Of a stretch of 64,000 nt of DNA, positions 49,289-57,325 are shown one piece after another. Origin of the DNA: an uncultured Muribaculaceae bacterium (GTDB lineage: Bacteria; Bacteroidota; Bacteroidia; Bacteroidales; Muribaculaceae); assembly GCA_910584365.1 (NCBI GenBank), contig CAJUAF010000005.1:62001-126000 (forward strand), read 5' to 3'. Position 1 is the first letter of the stretch, and each line of letters begins with the position of its first letter. The notes below the pieces were generated by a model that was not told the origin of the DNA, made no database searches, and was given only the letters and a program-made list of their open reading frames with translations. Position numbers and translations under genes: made by a program.

Positions 49289-49330
49289 AAAAAAAACGAT
49301 GGGTCCGGATTCCGGATCCATCGTTTTTTT
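49289..49330. terminator. Bidirectional rho-independent terminator
   Basis: A 12-bp stem (49297-49308 with 49312-49323, one G-T pair) has eight A before it and seven T after it, so it works on both strands. It separates convergent queA and the secreted beta-sandwich gene. Confidence 0.93.
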
Positions 49331-49347
49331 ATTGGGGAATAATAGGA

Positions 49348-50910
49348 TTAGCGGATAACTTTGCTTACGTTGTTGCCCTGGCGGAGGATGTAAAGCTGTC
49401 CGGCTTCGGGATTGGCGACGCGGATACCCTGGAGATTGAAGTATTCTGCGGGAGCCTCGGTCTGGGCGGCTTCTACTGACTCAACACCGGAAGTACCGGA
49501 GATGGTCAGAGTGGCGGCTACGGAGGGGCTGTCGCTGCGGACGAAAGTGATGGTTACATCTGTAAGTGTTTCGGGAACAACAAAGTTGGTCTGAGAGCCA
49601 AGCCAGGCTTCCATGGCAGTGTTGTTAACGACGCTGGCTTCTTCACCGGCACCCCATGTGGTGGCCCATGCTTCATCGGCGGTCTTCACTTTCAGTTCGG
49701 CCTCTGCTTCGAGCTGAGCGACGCTGAGGGTGTAGGTATCGCCGTCTTTGGTAAACTTATATGCGGGGTCGTTGGCTGCCCAGGAGTTGAACGAGCCGGT
49801 CAGGACGAGGTCCTCTACTACGGGAGCTTCTGCGGTCTGGGTTACGGTCAGGGTGATGCCGTCAGTCGCGAAAGCCACGCTCATGTTGTAGGTGCCTTTT
49901 GCAAGCTCGAAAGCCTTCATGTTGGAGTTGATTTCGCCGAAGACGGGAGCGGTTCCCACTTTGTCGACGAGTTCGATCTTGACATCCTTTAGACCTGCGC
50001 CGTAACGTACAGCGGCGTTGACGTCATCCCAGGTACCCTGTACGGTGGCGAAGCTGAAGTTGGCCGAACCGGTGAGGGTGATGTCGGAGATGGAGAAGGT
50101 GGTACCGTCTTTGGTGAGTTCCAGCGAGTTGGCGGGATCCCAGTTCATGTCGTTGTAGGCTCCGATAAGGTAAAGATGGTCGGGAGTGGTAACAGTGACC
50201 TGGCCTCCGCCGCTTACGGTCAGCGTGTTGTCGGTGGTGTTGAAAGTCATGGTCACGTTGTCAAGGCCGGCGGAGGTGAGGTCCGTGGAGTTGGAACCGG
50301 CGACAAGCGTATAGGATTTACCGGCTTCAATCTGAGAAATGGTACCATCAGAACCCCAGTTGTAGGTCTGGCTCCAGTTTGCATCGGCGATTTTGAACTT
50401 TTCGCCGGCAGCAATAGTGACATTGTTAATCGTATAGATTTTACCGTCGGTGGATTTGAGTTCCCAGTCGGCGGAAGCACCCCAGTCGTTGATTGTGCCG
50501 CGGATGTACAGGGGTGTGGCTGCATCGGGATTCCAGTTGGGAGCCGAGCAGGAAATGTCTGTAAGAGCTTCGTTGATAGTGAAGGTGGTCTCAGCGCCGG
50601 TGAAAGGAGTGGAGATGTTGGCATCCCCGTTTACGAGCTTACCGGTCGCGGTTTTAGCCTGGGTGTCTTTGTTCCAGTTTCCACCCTCCACGCATACGCA
50701 TCCGGCGTTGAAAGTATCCCAGACTCCGCCGCCCTGGACGGAAGAAACTTTGAAATCGGCGGCACTAGTGTAGGTGTAAACTCCGTTGGCGGCCTCGATA
50801 GCGATAGGATTGGCGATGTCCCAGCCCTGGTCCTGGCCTACGATGTAGACCGTGGCGTCAGCTGAAGCAGCGACAGCAGCCAGTGCAGCAAAAAGTAAAA
50901 ATTTTTTCAT
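49348..50910 (-). CDS. Secreted SusE/SusF-like multi-module protein with Type 9-like tail
   Basis: 520 residues. Signal peptide MKKFLLFAALAAVAASADA. Four beta-sandwich modules each begin with a similar strand: VYIVGQDQGWDIANP, LYIRGTINDWGASADW, LYLIGAYNDMNWDPAN and LVLTGSFNSWAANDP. These resemble the starch-binding modules of SusE/SusF. Module 2 (EKFKIADANWSQTYNWG) matches the first module of the 1301-residue protein at 2720. The tail EYFNLQGIRVANPEAGQLYI with a basic end is a Type 9-like signal. Extracellular glycan binding is inferred. A -7 box lies about 120 bases upstream, and no lipobox is present. Confidence 0.8.
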   Translation of the reverse strand: MKKFLLFAALAAVAASADATVYIVGQDQGWDIANPIAIEAANGVYTYTSAADFKVSSVQGGGVWDTFNAGCVCVEGGNWNKDTQAKTATGKLVNGDANISTPFTGAETTFTINEALTDISCSAPNWNPDAATPLYIRGTINDWGASADWELKSTDGKIYTINNVTIAAGEKFKIADANWSQTYNWGSDGTISQIEAGKSYTLVAGSNSTDLTSAGLDNVTMTFNTTDNTLTVSGGGQVTVTTPDHLYLIGAYNDMNWDPANSLELTKDGTTFSISDITLTGSANFSFATVQGTWDDVNAAVRYGAGLKDVKIELVDKVGTAPVFGEINSNMKAFELAKGTYNMSVAFATDGITLTVTQTAEAPVVEDLVLTGSFNSWAANDPAYKFTKDGDTYTLSVAQLEAEAELKVKTADEAWATTWGAGEEASVVNNTAMEAWLGSQTNFVVPETLTDVTITFVRSDSPSVAATLTISGTSGVESVEAAQTEAPAEYFNLQGIRVANPEAGQLYILRQGNNVSKVIR

Positions 50911-51030
50911 GGAAAAAATCGGTTAGAAATGATATTAGTTTAATGATACTATAAGTAAGATTACAATAGTGAAAGCGTGCTTGAATGTAAAGAATGAGGG
51001 CCAAACGGCCCGCAACATGGAATCACGGCC

Positions 51031-51038
51031 CAAAGTTA
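51031..51038 (-). promoter_or_regulatory. -7 box (TAACTTTG) for the SusE/F-like gene
   Basis: An exact TAnnTTTG match on the minus strand, with a weak ATTG 19 bases upstream. It predicts a leader of about 115 bases. Confidence 0.5.
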
Positions 51039-51144
51039 GTGATTTTTTCTGAAAAGGCAATAAAATTTTTATAAAATTTATTTAGAAGGAAATCGTCGGA
51101 AAGACCGGGAAAGAATCGGCAAAAGTCCCGGTGGTCGTCTTCAG

Positions 51145-51180
51145 ATTATCAGGATTACACCCTGTAATCCTGGGGATAAT
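51145..51180 (+). repeat. Palindromic hairpin containing AGGATTACA
   Basis: AGGATTACA (51151-51159) and TGTAATCCT (51163-51171) pair perfectly around CCC. Outer arms ATTATC/GATAAT (51145-51150 with 51175-51180) extend the stem with a 3-base bulge. It could be an operator for the regulator gene downstream or a piece of the dispersed CAGGATTA repeats. Confidence 0.55.
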
Positions 51181-51280
51181 GTAAAAAACGCTCTGTGAAG
51201 GCCGGTCTACAAACGGTATATTTCAACCCCTCCCGACCTTAAATGAGGATTAAGCAGGGTATATCCCGCAAAAAAATTCG

Positions 51281-51288
51281 TACCTTTG
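51281..51288 (+). promoter_or_regulatory. -7 box (TACCTTTG) for the TPR/HTH regulator gene
   Basis: An exact TAnnTTTG match 56 bases before ATG 51345. It supports that start over an in-frame ATG at 51243, which lies upstream of the box. Confidence 0.5.
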
Positions 51289-51344
51289 TCTGTCCTGACT
51301 GTGCAGGCATCCTCCCTCCCTGCTATTCCGCAACTATCTTCTCC

Positions 51345-53036
51345 ATGAAAAAGTCATTTTACACCTTACTATTACTGACCGTCCTCTCCACTGTATTTTC
51401 CTGCCGCCGCACTTCCCGAAATCTTGCACCGTTCGGCTGGACTCCGGCGACAGCTGAATTCGATTCGCTGACTATGCGTCTCGAACGTTACTATATAGAC
51501 CGCGACAATTTCGATTCCATCGTAGCCATGACTGCCCGGATGCGCTCCATCGCCGACCGTGATACCTCGATCGCCCTGCTGGATTCCCGCGCCACATACT
51601 GGGAGGGGCGCCTGACGTTTTCCCGTGGAGATTACGACAAGGGTATGGAGTTGATGAGGGAAGCTCTCGAGAAGACAGACTCGGCCCGTTATCCGTATGA
51701 TTACCGCCGCATCCTCTGGAATCTCGACATGGACTATCATGAGCCTACAGAAGAGCGTTACCGCCAGCTGCTTGACGATCTCTCTTTCTTCCGCGGTTGC
51801 GGTGACCTGATAATTTCCGGCGGACTGGCTATGGAACTTGGGACGTTCCTGGATGATCTTGGTGCCCCGGACGAGGGGATTCCGTACCTGTTGCTTGCCG
51901 ATTCCCTGTTCGCAGCGGCCGGTCGTCCCGATCAGGTGGCCAACAACCGGATAAACCATGCCAATGCCATACGGATTCAGGGGGATTCCCTCCGGGCGGA
52001 GAAATATTTCAGGGAGCTGCTGGCCGACACGGTTGTTCCCCTCTCGGGCTATGCCCGCGAGATCGCATACGGAAATATCTACGCTCTCGGGGGTGACACG
52101 GCGGCTCTCCGCCATGCCTACGATATGGTGCGCGATGAGACGACGATGGAAGAGGCGGCCTGCCAGTATGAGAGTTTCCTGACCCGCGAGGCCATTGACC
52201 GCGGGGATATCGCCCGGGCAAAGCATTACCATGCCCTGGCATCGGCCCATCTTCCTTTTGCCGCCACACCGGAGGTACTCCGGGAATATTACCAGCAACG
52301 CTACCGCCTGTTCGCGATGGAGGGGAGGACCGACAGTGCCTACAAGTATCTGGAAATCACAGCCCGGCTTAATGACTCCATCAACACGTCTGAAAACCGG
52401 ATAAAGGTGCGCGACGCCGCCCTGGCCGGGCGCATACGCCTTATGCGCGTGAACGCCGATCTTGAGCGGCGCAACTCTGCGATTCTCTTCCTGAGCATCA
52501 CTTTCGGACTGCTCCTGCTGATTATCGGAGGATGCGTCTTTTTCTGGAGGCGCCTCCAGCGTCAGGAACTTGCGAAAGTCAAGGCTACGCTCGAACTGGA
52601 GCGCTCCAACCGGAAGATACTTGCCATGGAGCTTGTCATCCGCGAGAAAGACAAGCTCTTCGACGCCGTCGGCCAGGAGATGTCGCAGCTGTCCGAAAAC
52701 GGGGAAATCAGCCGACAGACCGCCGTAAAAATTGAAAGTTCTCTGAAAGCCCACAACGGACTGAAACCCCACCGCGACAATTTCCTGGAAACTTTCGGTC
52801 AGCTGAATCCGAATTTTGCCGCCAGGCTTAAAGAGCAGTATCCATCCCTGACTGACGCGGATATGCGACTGGCTTCCCATATAGCGCTTGGACTGGAAAA
52901 CAAGCATATAGCGTCGGTCATGGGGATTCGCCCGGAGTCAGTGAAGCAGGCGCGGTGGCGTCTGCGCTCCAAACTCGGTCTGCCGTCGGGAGTGTCGCTG
53001 GAGGATACTCTCCGTTCTTTCTCCGGACAATGCTGA
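51345..53036 (+). CDS. Membrane-anchored TPR protein with C-terminal LuxR-like HTH
   Basis: 563 residues. A lipoprotein-like signal (MKKSFYTLLLLTVLSTVFSC) precedes about 340 residues of helical TPR-type repeats (YWEGRLTFSRGDYDKGMELMREAL; YYQQRYRLFAMEGRTDSAYKYLEI). A membrane helix lies near 379-401 (AILFLSITFGLLLLIIGGCV). A cytoplasmic coiled coil follows, then a LuxR-type helix-turn-helix near 500-545 (LTDADMRLASHIALGLENKHIASVMG, SVKQARWRLRSKLGL). This is a Bacteroidetes one-protein signalling layout joining periplasmic TPRs to a DNA-binding domain. The ligand and targets are unknown. It may regulate the divergent secreted protein. Confidence 0.8.
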   Translation: MKKSFYTLLLLTVLSTVFSCRRTSRNLAPFGWTPATAEFDSLTMRLERYYIDRDNFDSIVAMTARMRSIADRDTSIALLDSRATYWEGRLTFSRGDYDKGMELMREALEKTDSARYPYDYRRILWNLDMDYHEPTEERYRQLLDDLSFFRGCGDLIISGGLAMELGTFLDDLGAPDEGIPYLLLADSLFAAAGRPDQVANNRINHANAIRIQGDSLRAEKYFRELLADTVVPLSGYAREIAYGNIYALGGDTAALRHAYDMVRDETTMEEAACQYESFLTREAIDRGDIARAKHYHALASAHLPFAATPEVLREYYQQRYRLFAMEGRTDSAYKYLEITARLNDSINTSENRIKVRDAALAGRIRLMRVNADLERRNSAILFLSITFGLLLLIIGGCVFFWRRLQRQELAKVKATLELERSNRKILAMELVIREKDKLFDAVGQEMSQLSENGEISRQTAVKIESSLKAHNGLKPHRDNFLETFGQLNPNFAARLKEQYPSLTDADMRLASHIALGLENKHIASVMGIRPESVKQARWRLRSKLGLPSGVSLEDTLRSFSGQC

Positions 53037-53092
53037 CACCATCCCCGCGTTACCCCGGTGAGGCCTCAAGTTCAGGGCAGGAAGGGACCGGA

Positions 53093-53124
53093 TTTGCACG
53101 GGGAGGAAATTTTGCGTAATTTTG
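53093..53124 (+). promoter_or_regulatory. Promoter for trmD, predicting a leaderless mRNA
   Basis: TTTG (53093-53096), 20 bases, then TAATTTTG (53117-53124): exact consensus. The trmD ATG begins only five bases after the box, where transcription itself should start. Confidence 0.86.
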
Positions 53125-53128
53125 CGGT

Positions 53129-53803
53129 ATGCGAATCGATATCCTTACCGTTCTTCCCGAAATGTTCGACTCCCCGCTGGGGTGTTCGATTCTCAAGCGT
53201 GCCCAGAACAAGGGGCTTGCCGAATTCCATGTGCATAATCTGAGGGATTATACCACCAACAAGCACCGCAAGGTCGATGACTATCCGTTCGGAGGCGAGG
53301 CGGGGATGGTAATGCAGGTGGAGCCGATTGACCGCTGTATCTCGGCGCTGAAGGCCGAGCGCGATTATGACGAGGTTATTTTCACTTCCCCCGACGGAGA
53401 GCGTTTCGACCAGCCGATGGCCAACTCGATGTCGCTCCTTGACAACATCATAATTCTCTGCGGCCATTACAAGGGGGTGGATTACCGCGTGCGCGAACAT
53501 CTTATAACACGCGAGATTTCCATCGGCGACTATGTGCTGACGGGGGGAGAGCTGCCGGCCATCATCATTTCCGACGCTATCGTGCGCCTGATTCCCGGAG
53601 TGCTTGGCGACGAGCAGTCGGCTCTGAGCGATTCCTTCCAGGATTCACTTCTGTCCGCTCCGGATTATACGCGTCCGGCCGATTACAAGGGGTGGCGGGT
53701 GCCCGATATACTCCTGTCGGGTCATGAAGCGAAAATCGCCGAGTGGCGCCACGAGCAGTCTTTGGAGCGTACGCGCCGTCTGCGCCCCGATTTGCTGAAA
53801 TAA
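53129..53803 (+). CDS. trmD: tRNA (guanine-N1)-methyltransferase
   Basis: 224 residues. Methylates G37 of tRNAs, preventing frameshifts. SPOUT knot motifs are visible: MRIDILTVLPEMFDSPLGCSI, HKVDDYPFGGEAGMVMQVEP (written in gene order as KHRKVDDYPFGG), NIIILCGHYKGVDYRVRE and EISIGDYVLTGGELPAIIISDAIVRLIPGV. The C-terminal HEAKIAEWRHEQSLERTR is typical. It is not beside rpsP/rimM/rplS as in many bacteria, and has its own promoter with practically no leader. It converges with the next gene, with a gap of three bases. Confidence 0.97.
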   Translation: MRIDILTVLPEMFDSPLGCSILKRAQNKGLAEFHVHNLRDYTTNKHRKVDDYPFGGEAGMVMQVEPIDRCISALKAERDYDEVIFTSPDGERFDQPMANSMSLLDNIIILCGHYKGVDYRVREHLITREISIGDYVLTGGELPAIIISDAIVRLIPGVLGDEQSALSDSFQDSLLSAPDYTRPADYKGWRVPDILLSGHEAKIAEWRHEQSLERTRRLRPDLLK

Positions 53804-53806
53804 CCG

Positions 53807-54994
53807 TTACCCCAGTCGTGAACGCCAGAACTCCAGGAAGCGCGAGGCCACGGTCTCGCAGGCGTTATGGCGTTCCACAAAGCGGCGCGACGCTTCTCCC
53901 AACGGTCTGAGAATCCCCGGATGCTCCAGAATATATTCGAACATCGCGGTCATCCCGTCGACATCCACGGGAGTATTGATGACGGGGCGCAGCGGGTCGA
54001 AAGTTCCCGGCGTAAAGCCCGTGCCGTCGCGGCCGATTGACGGAGGTGTTATCTCCGGTGTCCGGGGCTGCCCGATAAAATCATAGAACTCCGGTTCTCC
54101 TCCGCTGACGACCGGTATGCCGTAACCCATCGCCAGCAGGGCGTTTGTGGCCGGAGTGAAACTGTATGCCTGATCGATTACGAGATGGGCGCTTTTCAGT
54201 TGTCGGAGATATTCGGCGTAGGTGACGTTTTCCACTATTATCAGTTCCCCCTTGCCGGGATGGCGCCTGATGGCGCGCCTGGCCGCTTCCTCCAGGCGGT
54301 CGGTCCCTTTTTCGGCCATACGGTGGCTGTGGCGTCCCAGAAAGATTCTGACAGGGGACGGTTCGTCAGGCAGTTCCACCGGAATCTGTGCTGACAGATC
54401 TACGGGAATACCGCCGTATGCGAATTTTTCGGGAGAAAGGCGCCTGGCCACCGAAAGGTTATATTCATAAAGGACGGTCACCGCGCCGTCGATGCGCTCA
54501 TAGAATTCGTTTGTCCAGTCGCTGAGCGGAGAAGTCTGCCATGCCCGGATAATCTCAGGGCGCTCCAGGGCCAAAGGGCCGGGAGCGCCTGACAGGCGGA
54601 ATTCGTTATAACGCATTTTTCCCTGCGGGTCAAGACATTCCTCAATCCAGGGAAGGTCGGTTCCCAGGGCCGTGAGGAAGACTCCCCGGTTATTGCGTTT
54701 GAGAAGATTAAAAAGCTGACGGTTTCGCGTGGGTTTGAGTTCGACCATCACAGGATTGGTGCAGCTGACCACGTCATATCCTTTCAGTTTCGGAGCCAGT
54801 ACAGTGTTCAGCCTGAGCCAGAGGTCAAGGCCGCCGGCCGGTCCGGGGAAACGGCGGCTGATGTCTATGTCGCGTTCTGTCTGCATGAACCCCCCTCCGG
54901 ATGACATCAGGGTCACCTCGCACCCCAGGCGCCGGAGTCCGGCCGCCAGGGCGCGGTGACAGTTGCTCGCATCGTTGAGAAGCAGGATTTTCAT
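53807..54994 (-). CDS. GT-B fold glycosyltransferase
   Basis: 395 residues from ATG 54994. The start MKILLLNDASNCHRALAAGLRRLGCEVTLM is a typical GT4-type N-terminal Rossmann domain. The C-terminal domain has VRIFLGRHSHRMAEKGTDRLEEA, AHLVIDQAYSFTPATNALLAMGYGIPVVSGGEPEF (in two parts) and a final helix. It probably adds a sugar to a surface glycan, with donor and acceptor unknown. The ORF opens at 55210, but that part overlaps the TlpA-like gene and is not conserved-looking. It is the last gene of the greA-HIT-TlpA-like operon. Confidence 0.8.
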   Translation of the reverse strand: MKILLLNDASNCHRALAAGLRRLGCEVTLMSSGGGFMQTERDIDISRRFPGPAGGLDLWLRLNTVLAPKLKGYDVVSCTNPVMVELKPTRNRQLFNLLKRNNRGVFLTALGTDLPWIEECLDPQGKMRYNEFRLSGAPGPLALERPEIIRAWQTSPLSDWTNEFYERIDGAVTVLYEYNLSVARRLSPEKFAYGGIPVDLSAQIPVELPDEPSPVRIFLGRHSHRMAEKGTDRLEEAARRAIRRHPGKGELIIVENVTYAEYLRQLKSAHLVIDQAYSFTPATNALLAMGYGIPVVSGGEPEFYDFIGQPRTPEITPPSIGRDGTGFTPGTFDPLRPVINTPVDVDGMTAMFEYILEHPGILRPLGEASRRFVERHNACETVASRFLEFWRSRLG

Positions 54995-55020
54995 CGCTTC
55001 GGAGAGGGGGTACGAAGGGT

Positions 55021-56118
55021 TCAGAGGTAGCGCGATACGGTGGATTCCAGACGGTTTACGGCTTCTACACGCTCCACAAGGTCGCCGTTGCGGTTGAGGA
55101 TGAAAATCCCCGGGAGGGTGTTGATATTGTAGTCCGAGAGAATCTGGGCGCCCGATTTGGGTGCGTTGTAGACCGTAATCCAGGGGAGATTTTTGGCCGA
55201 TTGTTTCCACTGGAATTCGTCGGCGTCGAGTCCGACCTGGAAAATCTCCAGCCCCTGACCCTTATGGGCGGAATAGATTTTGTTCAGCTCCACATTCAGG
55301 GCCGTCGCTCCCTGGGCGTCGTAGGAGGTGAAGCAGAGAATCACCACGTTCCCTTTCGAGGCGGCCTCTGACAGGCGGCGTTCTTCCCCGGCTTCGTCAT
55401 AGAGGGCTATTTCCGGGAATTTCATTTCCTGGGCCACAATAGTGTCGGCTGCCGCGGAGGGCATGACGGCTTTGCGGTTGGACAGGTACAGGTCCTTGAG
55501 CAGGGCCGTGCGCGGGTCGGCGGGTCGGAACTGGGTGTAGGCGTTGGCTACGGCGCCGATGATTCTCAGATCGCTTTTTTCCGTGGGGGAGAAGACGCGG
55601 GTGTCGCCGACGCGATGGAAGATGATATAGTAGGCCACGATGTCGGCGGGATCGCGCAGGATGATTTCGGCAAGCTGGCGCTTGAGGTCCATGTCGAAAG
55701 CCACGGCCTCCTCACCTTTCTCCTTACGGACTTTTACTATAAGGTCGTTGACTTCCTGCATCTTATCGGCAGCCTCGGAACCGCTCAGGCGCACGGAACG
55801 CTGGAAGCTGGCCGCATCGGCCGAGATGGTGACTGTCTCCAGCGAGTCTATGGGGAAATAGGCCGACTCTCCGGCGAAAGTCAGGCGGTAGAGTTCGGGG
55901 TGACCTGCGGGTAGGCCGCTGACCTCGAATTTTCCTCCTTTGCCGATTTCGACGGTGTCGACCGGATACCATCCTCCGGTTCCGTTGGGAGCCTCAAGAA
56001 TCATCTGTTTGCCGTCGGCGCCGGTGACAGTGCCTTCGGCCGACCATTTTTTTTCGGAACATCCCGAAAGAATGACTGCGCATCCTATAAGAGCGCCGCC
56101 TATACGTAAGAATCTCAT
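55021..56118 (-). CDS. TlpA-like thioredoxin-fold lipoprotein without CxxC
   Basis: 365 residues. Lipobox VILSGC near residue 20. An N-terminal beta domain (WSAEGTVTGADGKQMILEAPNG; DTVEIGKGGKFEVSGLPAG) is of the DUF4369 type. It is followed by a helical linker and a thioredoxin-like domain (FPEIALYDEAGEERRLSEAASKGNVVILCFTSYDA...). The redox motif of TlpA/ResA (WCxxC) is replaced by CFTSYDAQ, so only one cysteine remains. The cis-proline region reads NTLPGIFILNRNG and is intact. It is probably a redox-inactive or non-classical periplasmic protein. It lies in the greA operon. Confidence 0.83.
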   Translation of the reverse strand: MRFLRIGGALIGCAVILSGCSEKKWSAEGTVTGADGKQMILEAPNGTGGWYPVDTVEIGKGGKFEVSGLPAGHPELYRLTFAGESAYFPIDSLETVTISADAASFQRSVRLSGSEAADKMQEVNDLIVKVRKEKGEEAVAFDMDLKRQLAEIILRDPADIVAYYIIFHRVGDTRVFSPTEKSDLRIIGAVANAYTQFRPADPRTALLKDLYLSNRKAVMPSAAADTIVAQEMKFPEIALYDEAGEERRLSEAASKGNVVILCFTSYDAQGATALNVELNKIYSAHKGQGLEIFQVGLDADEFQWKQSAKNLPWITVYNAPKSGAQILSDYNINTLPGIFILNRNGDLVERVEAVNRLESTVSRYL

Positions 56119-56158
56119 AAATTATGAATTACGGATATTGGAGAACAGCGGGAAGAGG

Positions 56159-56554
56159 TCATTCGAACTCGCGGGCAACCGATGCCGCGATTTTCTCCAT
56201 CTCTTCCGCGGGCAAAGTGAGCTTGTCGGCGCAGAAGTTCATGTCCGAGCCGGTATTCATCGGCACCAGGTGGACATGAGTATGGGGGACATCCAGCCCG
56301 ATTACGGTGATGCCCACTTTCTTGCAGGGGATTGCTTTCTTGAGAGCTTTTGCCACACGCTTGGCGAAGAGCATCAGCGAGGCGAGTTCCTCATCCGTCA
56401 GGTCGAAGATATAATCGGTCTCCTTGCGGGGAATCACCAGTACGTGGCCCGGATGGACCGGGTTGATGTCAAGAAAAGCGAAGTGGTCCTTGTCCTCGGC
56501 TACCTTGTAGGAGGGGATTTCGCCGGAGGCGATGCGGGAAAACAGTGATGCCAT
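56159..56554 (-). CDS. HIT-family hydrolase
   Basis: 131 residues. The histidine-triad motif HTHVHLVP is near residue 96. The N-terminus FSRIASGEIPSYKVAEDKDHFAFLDINPVHPGHVLVIP (in two parts) is classical Hint/PKCI-like. These enzymes hydrolyse adenosine phosphoramidates such as AMP-NH2. The gene starts 25 bases after the greA stop on the same strand, a common Bacteroidetes pairing. The catalytic His is present. Confidence 0.95.
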   Translation of the reverse strand: MASLFSRIASGEIPSYKVAEDKDHFAFLDINPVHPGHVLVIPRKETDYIFDLTDEELASLMLFAKRVAKALKKAIPCKKVGITVIGLDVPHTHVHLVPMNTGSDMNFCADKLTLPAEEMEKIAASVAREFE

Positions 56555-56579
56555 ATCGGATTACAGCGGATTAGAGGAA

Positions 56580-57050
56580 TCAGAAGGAAATTTCCTTGAT
56601 TTCGAATTTCATCATGCCGGCGGGAACCTTGATTTCCACTACGTCCCCTTTCTTATGGCCGAGAAGTCCCTGGGCGATAGGAGTGGATGCGCCGATTTTC
56701 TTCTCGCGGAGATTGGCCTCGGAGTCAGCAACGATAGTGTATTCGACTTCCATGCCGTTGGCGACATTCTTCATCGTCACCTTCGACATCAGCGCCACTT
56801 CCTCGGTGCTGAGTTTGCTTTCGTCTATGATGCGGGCGTTGGCAACAAGGTCCTTGAGTTTAGCTATTTTCATTTCGAGCATACCCTGGGCCTCTTTGGC
56901 AGCGTCGTATTCGGAGTTTTCGGACAGGTCGCCCTTGTCTCGGGCTTCGGCTATGGCGGCGGAAACGCGGGGGCGCTCCACGCTTTCGAGATACGCGATC
57001 TCCTCCATCTTTTTCTTGTAGCCGTCTTTGGTCATGAAAGTTACAGCCAT
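56580..57050 (-). CDS. greA: Transcription elongation factor GreA
   Basis: 156 residues from ATG 57050. The N-terminal coiled coil ends in the acidic tip KGDLSENSEYDAAKEAQGM, whose acidic residues stimulate RNA polymerase cleavage activity. The C-terminal FKBP-like domain has EYTIVADSEANLREKKIGASTPIAQGLLGHKKGD (in parts). GreA rescues backtracked polymerase. It heads a minus-strand operon. Its leader of about 180 bases holds a hairpin with a T-rich tail, which may attenuate transcription. Confidence 0.96.
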   Translation of the reverse strand: MAVTFMTKDGYKKKMEEIAYLESVERPRVSAAIAEARDKGDLSENSEYDAAKEAQGMLEMKIAKLKDLVANARIIDESKLSTEEVALMSKVTMKNVANGMEVEYTIVADSEANLREKKIGASTPIAQGLLGHKKGDVVEIKVPAGMMKFEIKEISF

Positions 57051-57093
57051 GATATTCAGATATTTTTTAATGGGTTCGTAAATGGATTTTCTA

Positions 57094-57129
57094 CAAAAAG
57101 AAAGCGCCTCGCCCTCTGAATCGGGCGAG
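57094..57129 (-). terminator. Putative attenuator in the greA leader
   Basis: On the minus strand, CTCGCCC/GGGCGAG (57129-57123 with 57114-57108) forms a 7-bp stem with an 8-base loop, followed by GCGCTTTCTTTTTG. It stands between the greA promoter (57234-57265) and the greA ATG (57050). Read-through would be needed for greA expression. Confidence 0.6.
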
Positions 57130-57233
57130 ACCCTGGCGGAGCCGGTCACAGGTGACAGACCCCAGAGGTTTTCTATGTCAAACAAATTCCGGTTCCGGCA
57201 GACAGCGGCGTCGCCGCCTTCCGTACCGCTCCG

Positions 57234-57265
57234 CAAAGTTACTCCAAATTTTCCACACTGCCAAA
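57234..57265 (-). promoter_or_regulatory. Promoter for the greA operon
   Basis: On the minus strand: TTTG (57265-57262), 20 bases, then TAACTTTG (57241-57234). Exact consensus. Confidence 0.87.
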
Positions 57266-57325
57266 TTTTCCGTACTTTTCTCCCCCCTCACCGGCCCAAG
57301 GTCAGGAGGCGGGGAGTAAGGAGAA

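Larger units (their letters stand above)
50911..51344. other. Intergenic region with divergent promoter boxes and a palindrome
   Basis: No gene supported. It holds the leader of the secreted protein (with a small GGGCC/GGCCC hairpin at 50998-51011), its -7 box, an AT-rich core (51050-51080), a palindrome at 51145-51180 and the -7 box of the TPR/HTH gene at 51281-51288. Confidence 0.6.
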
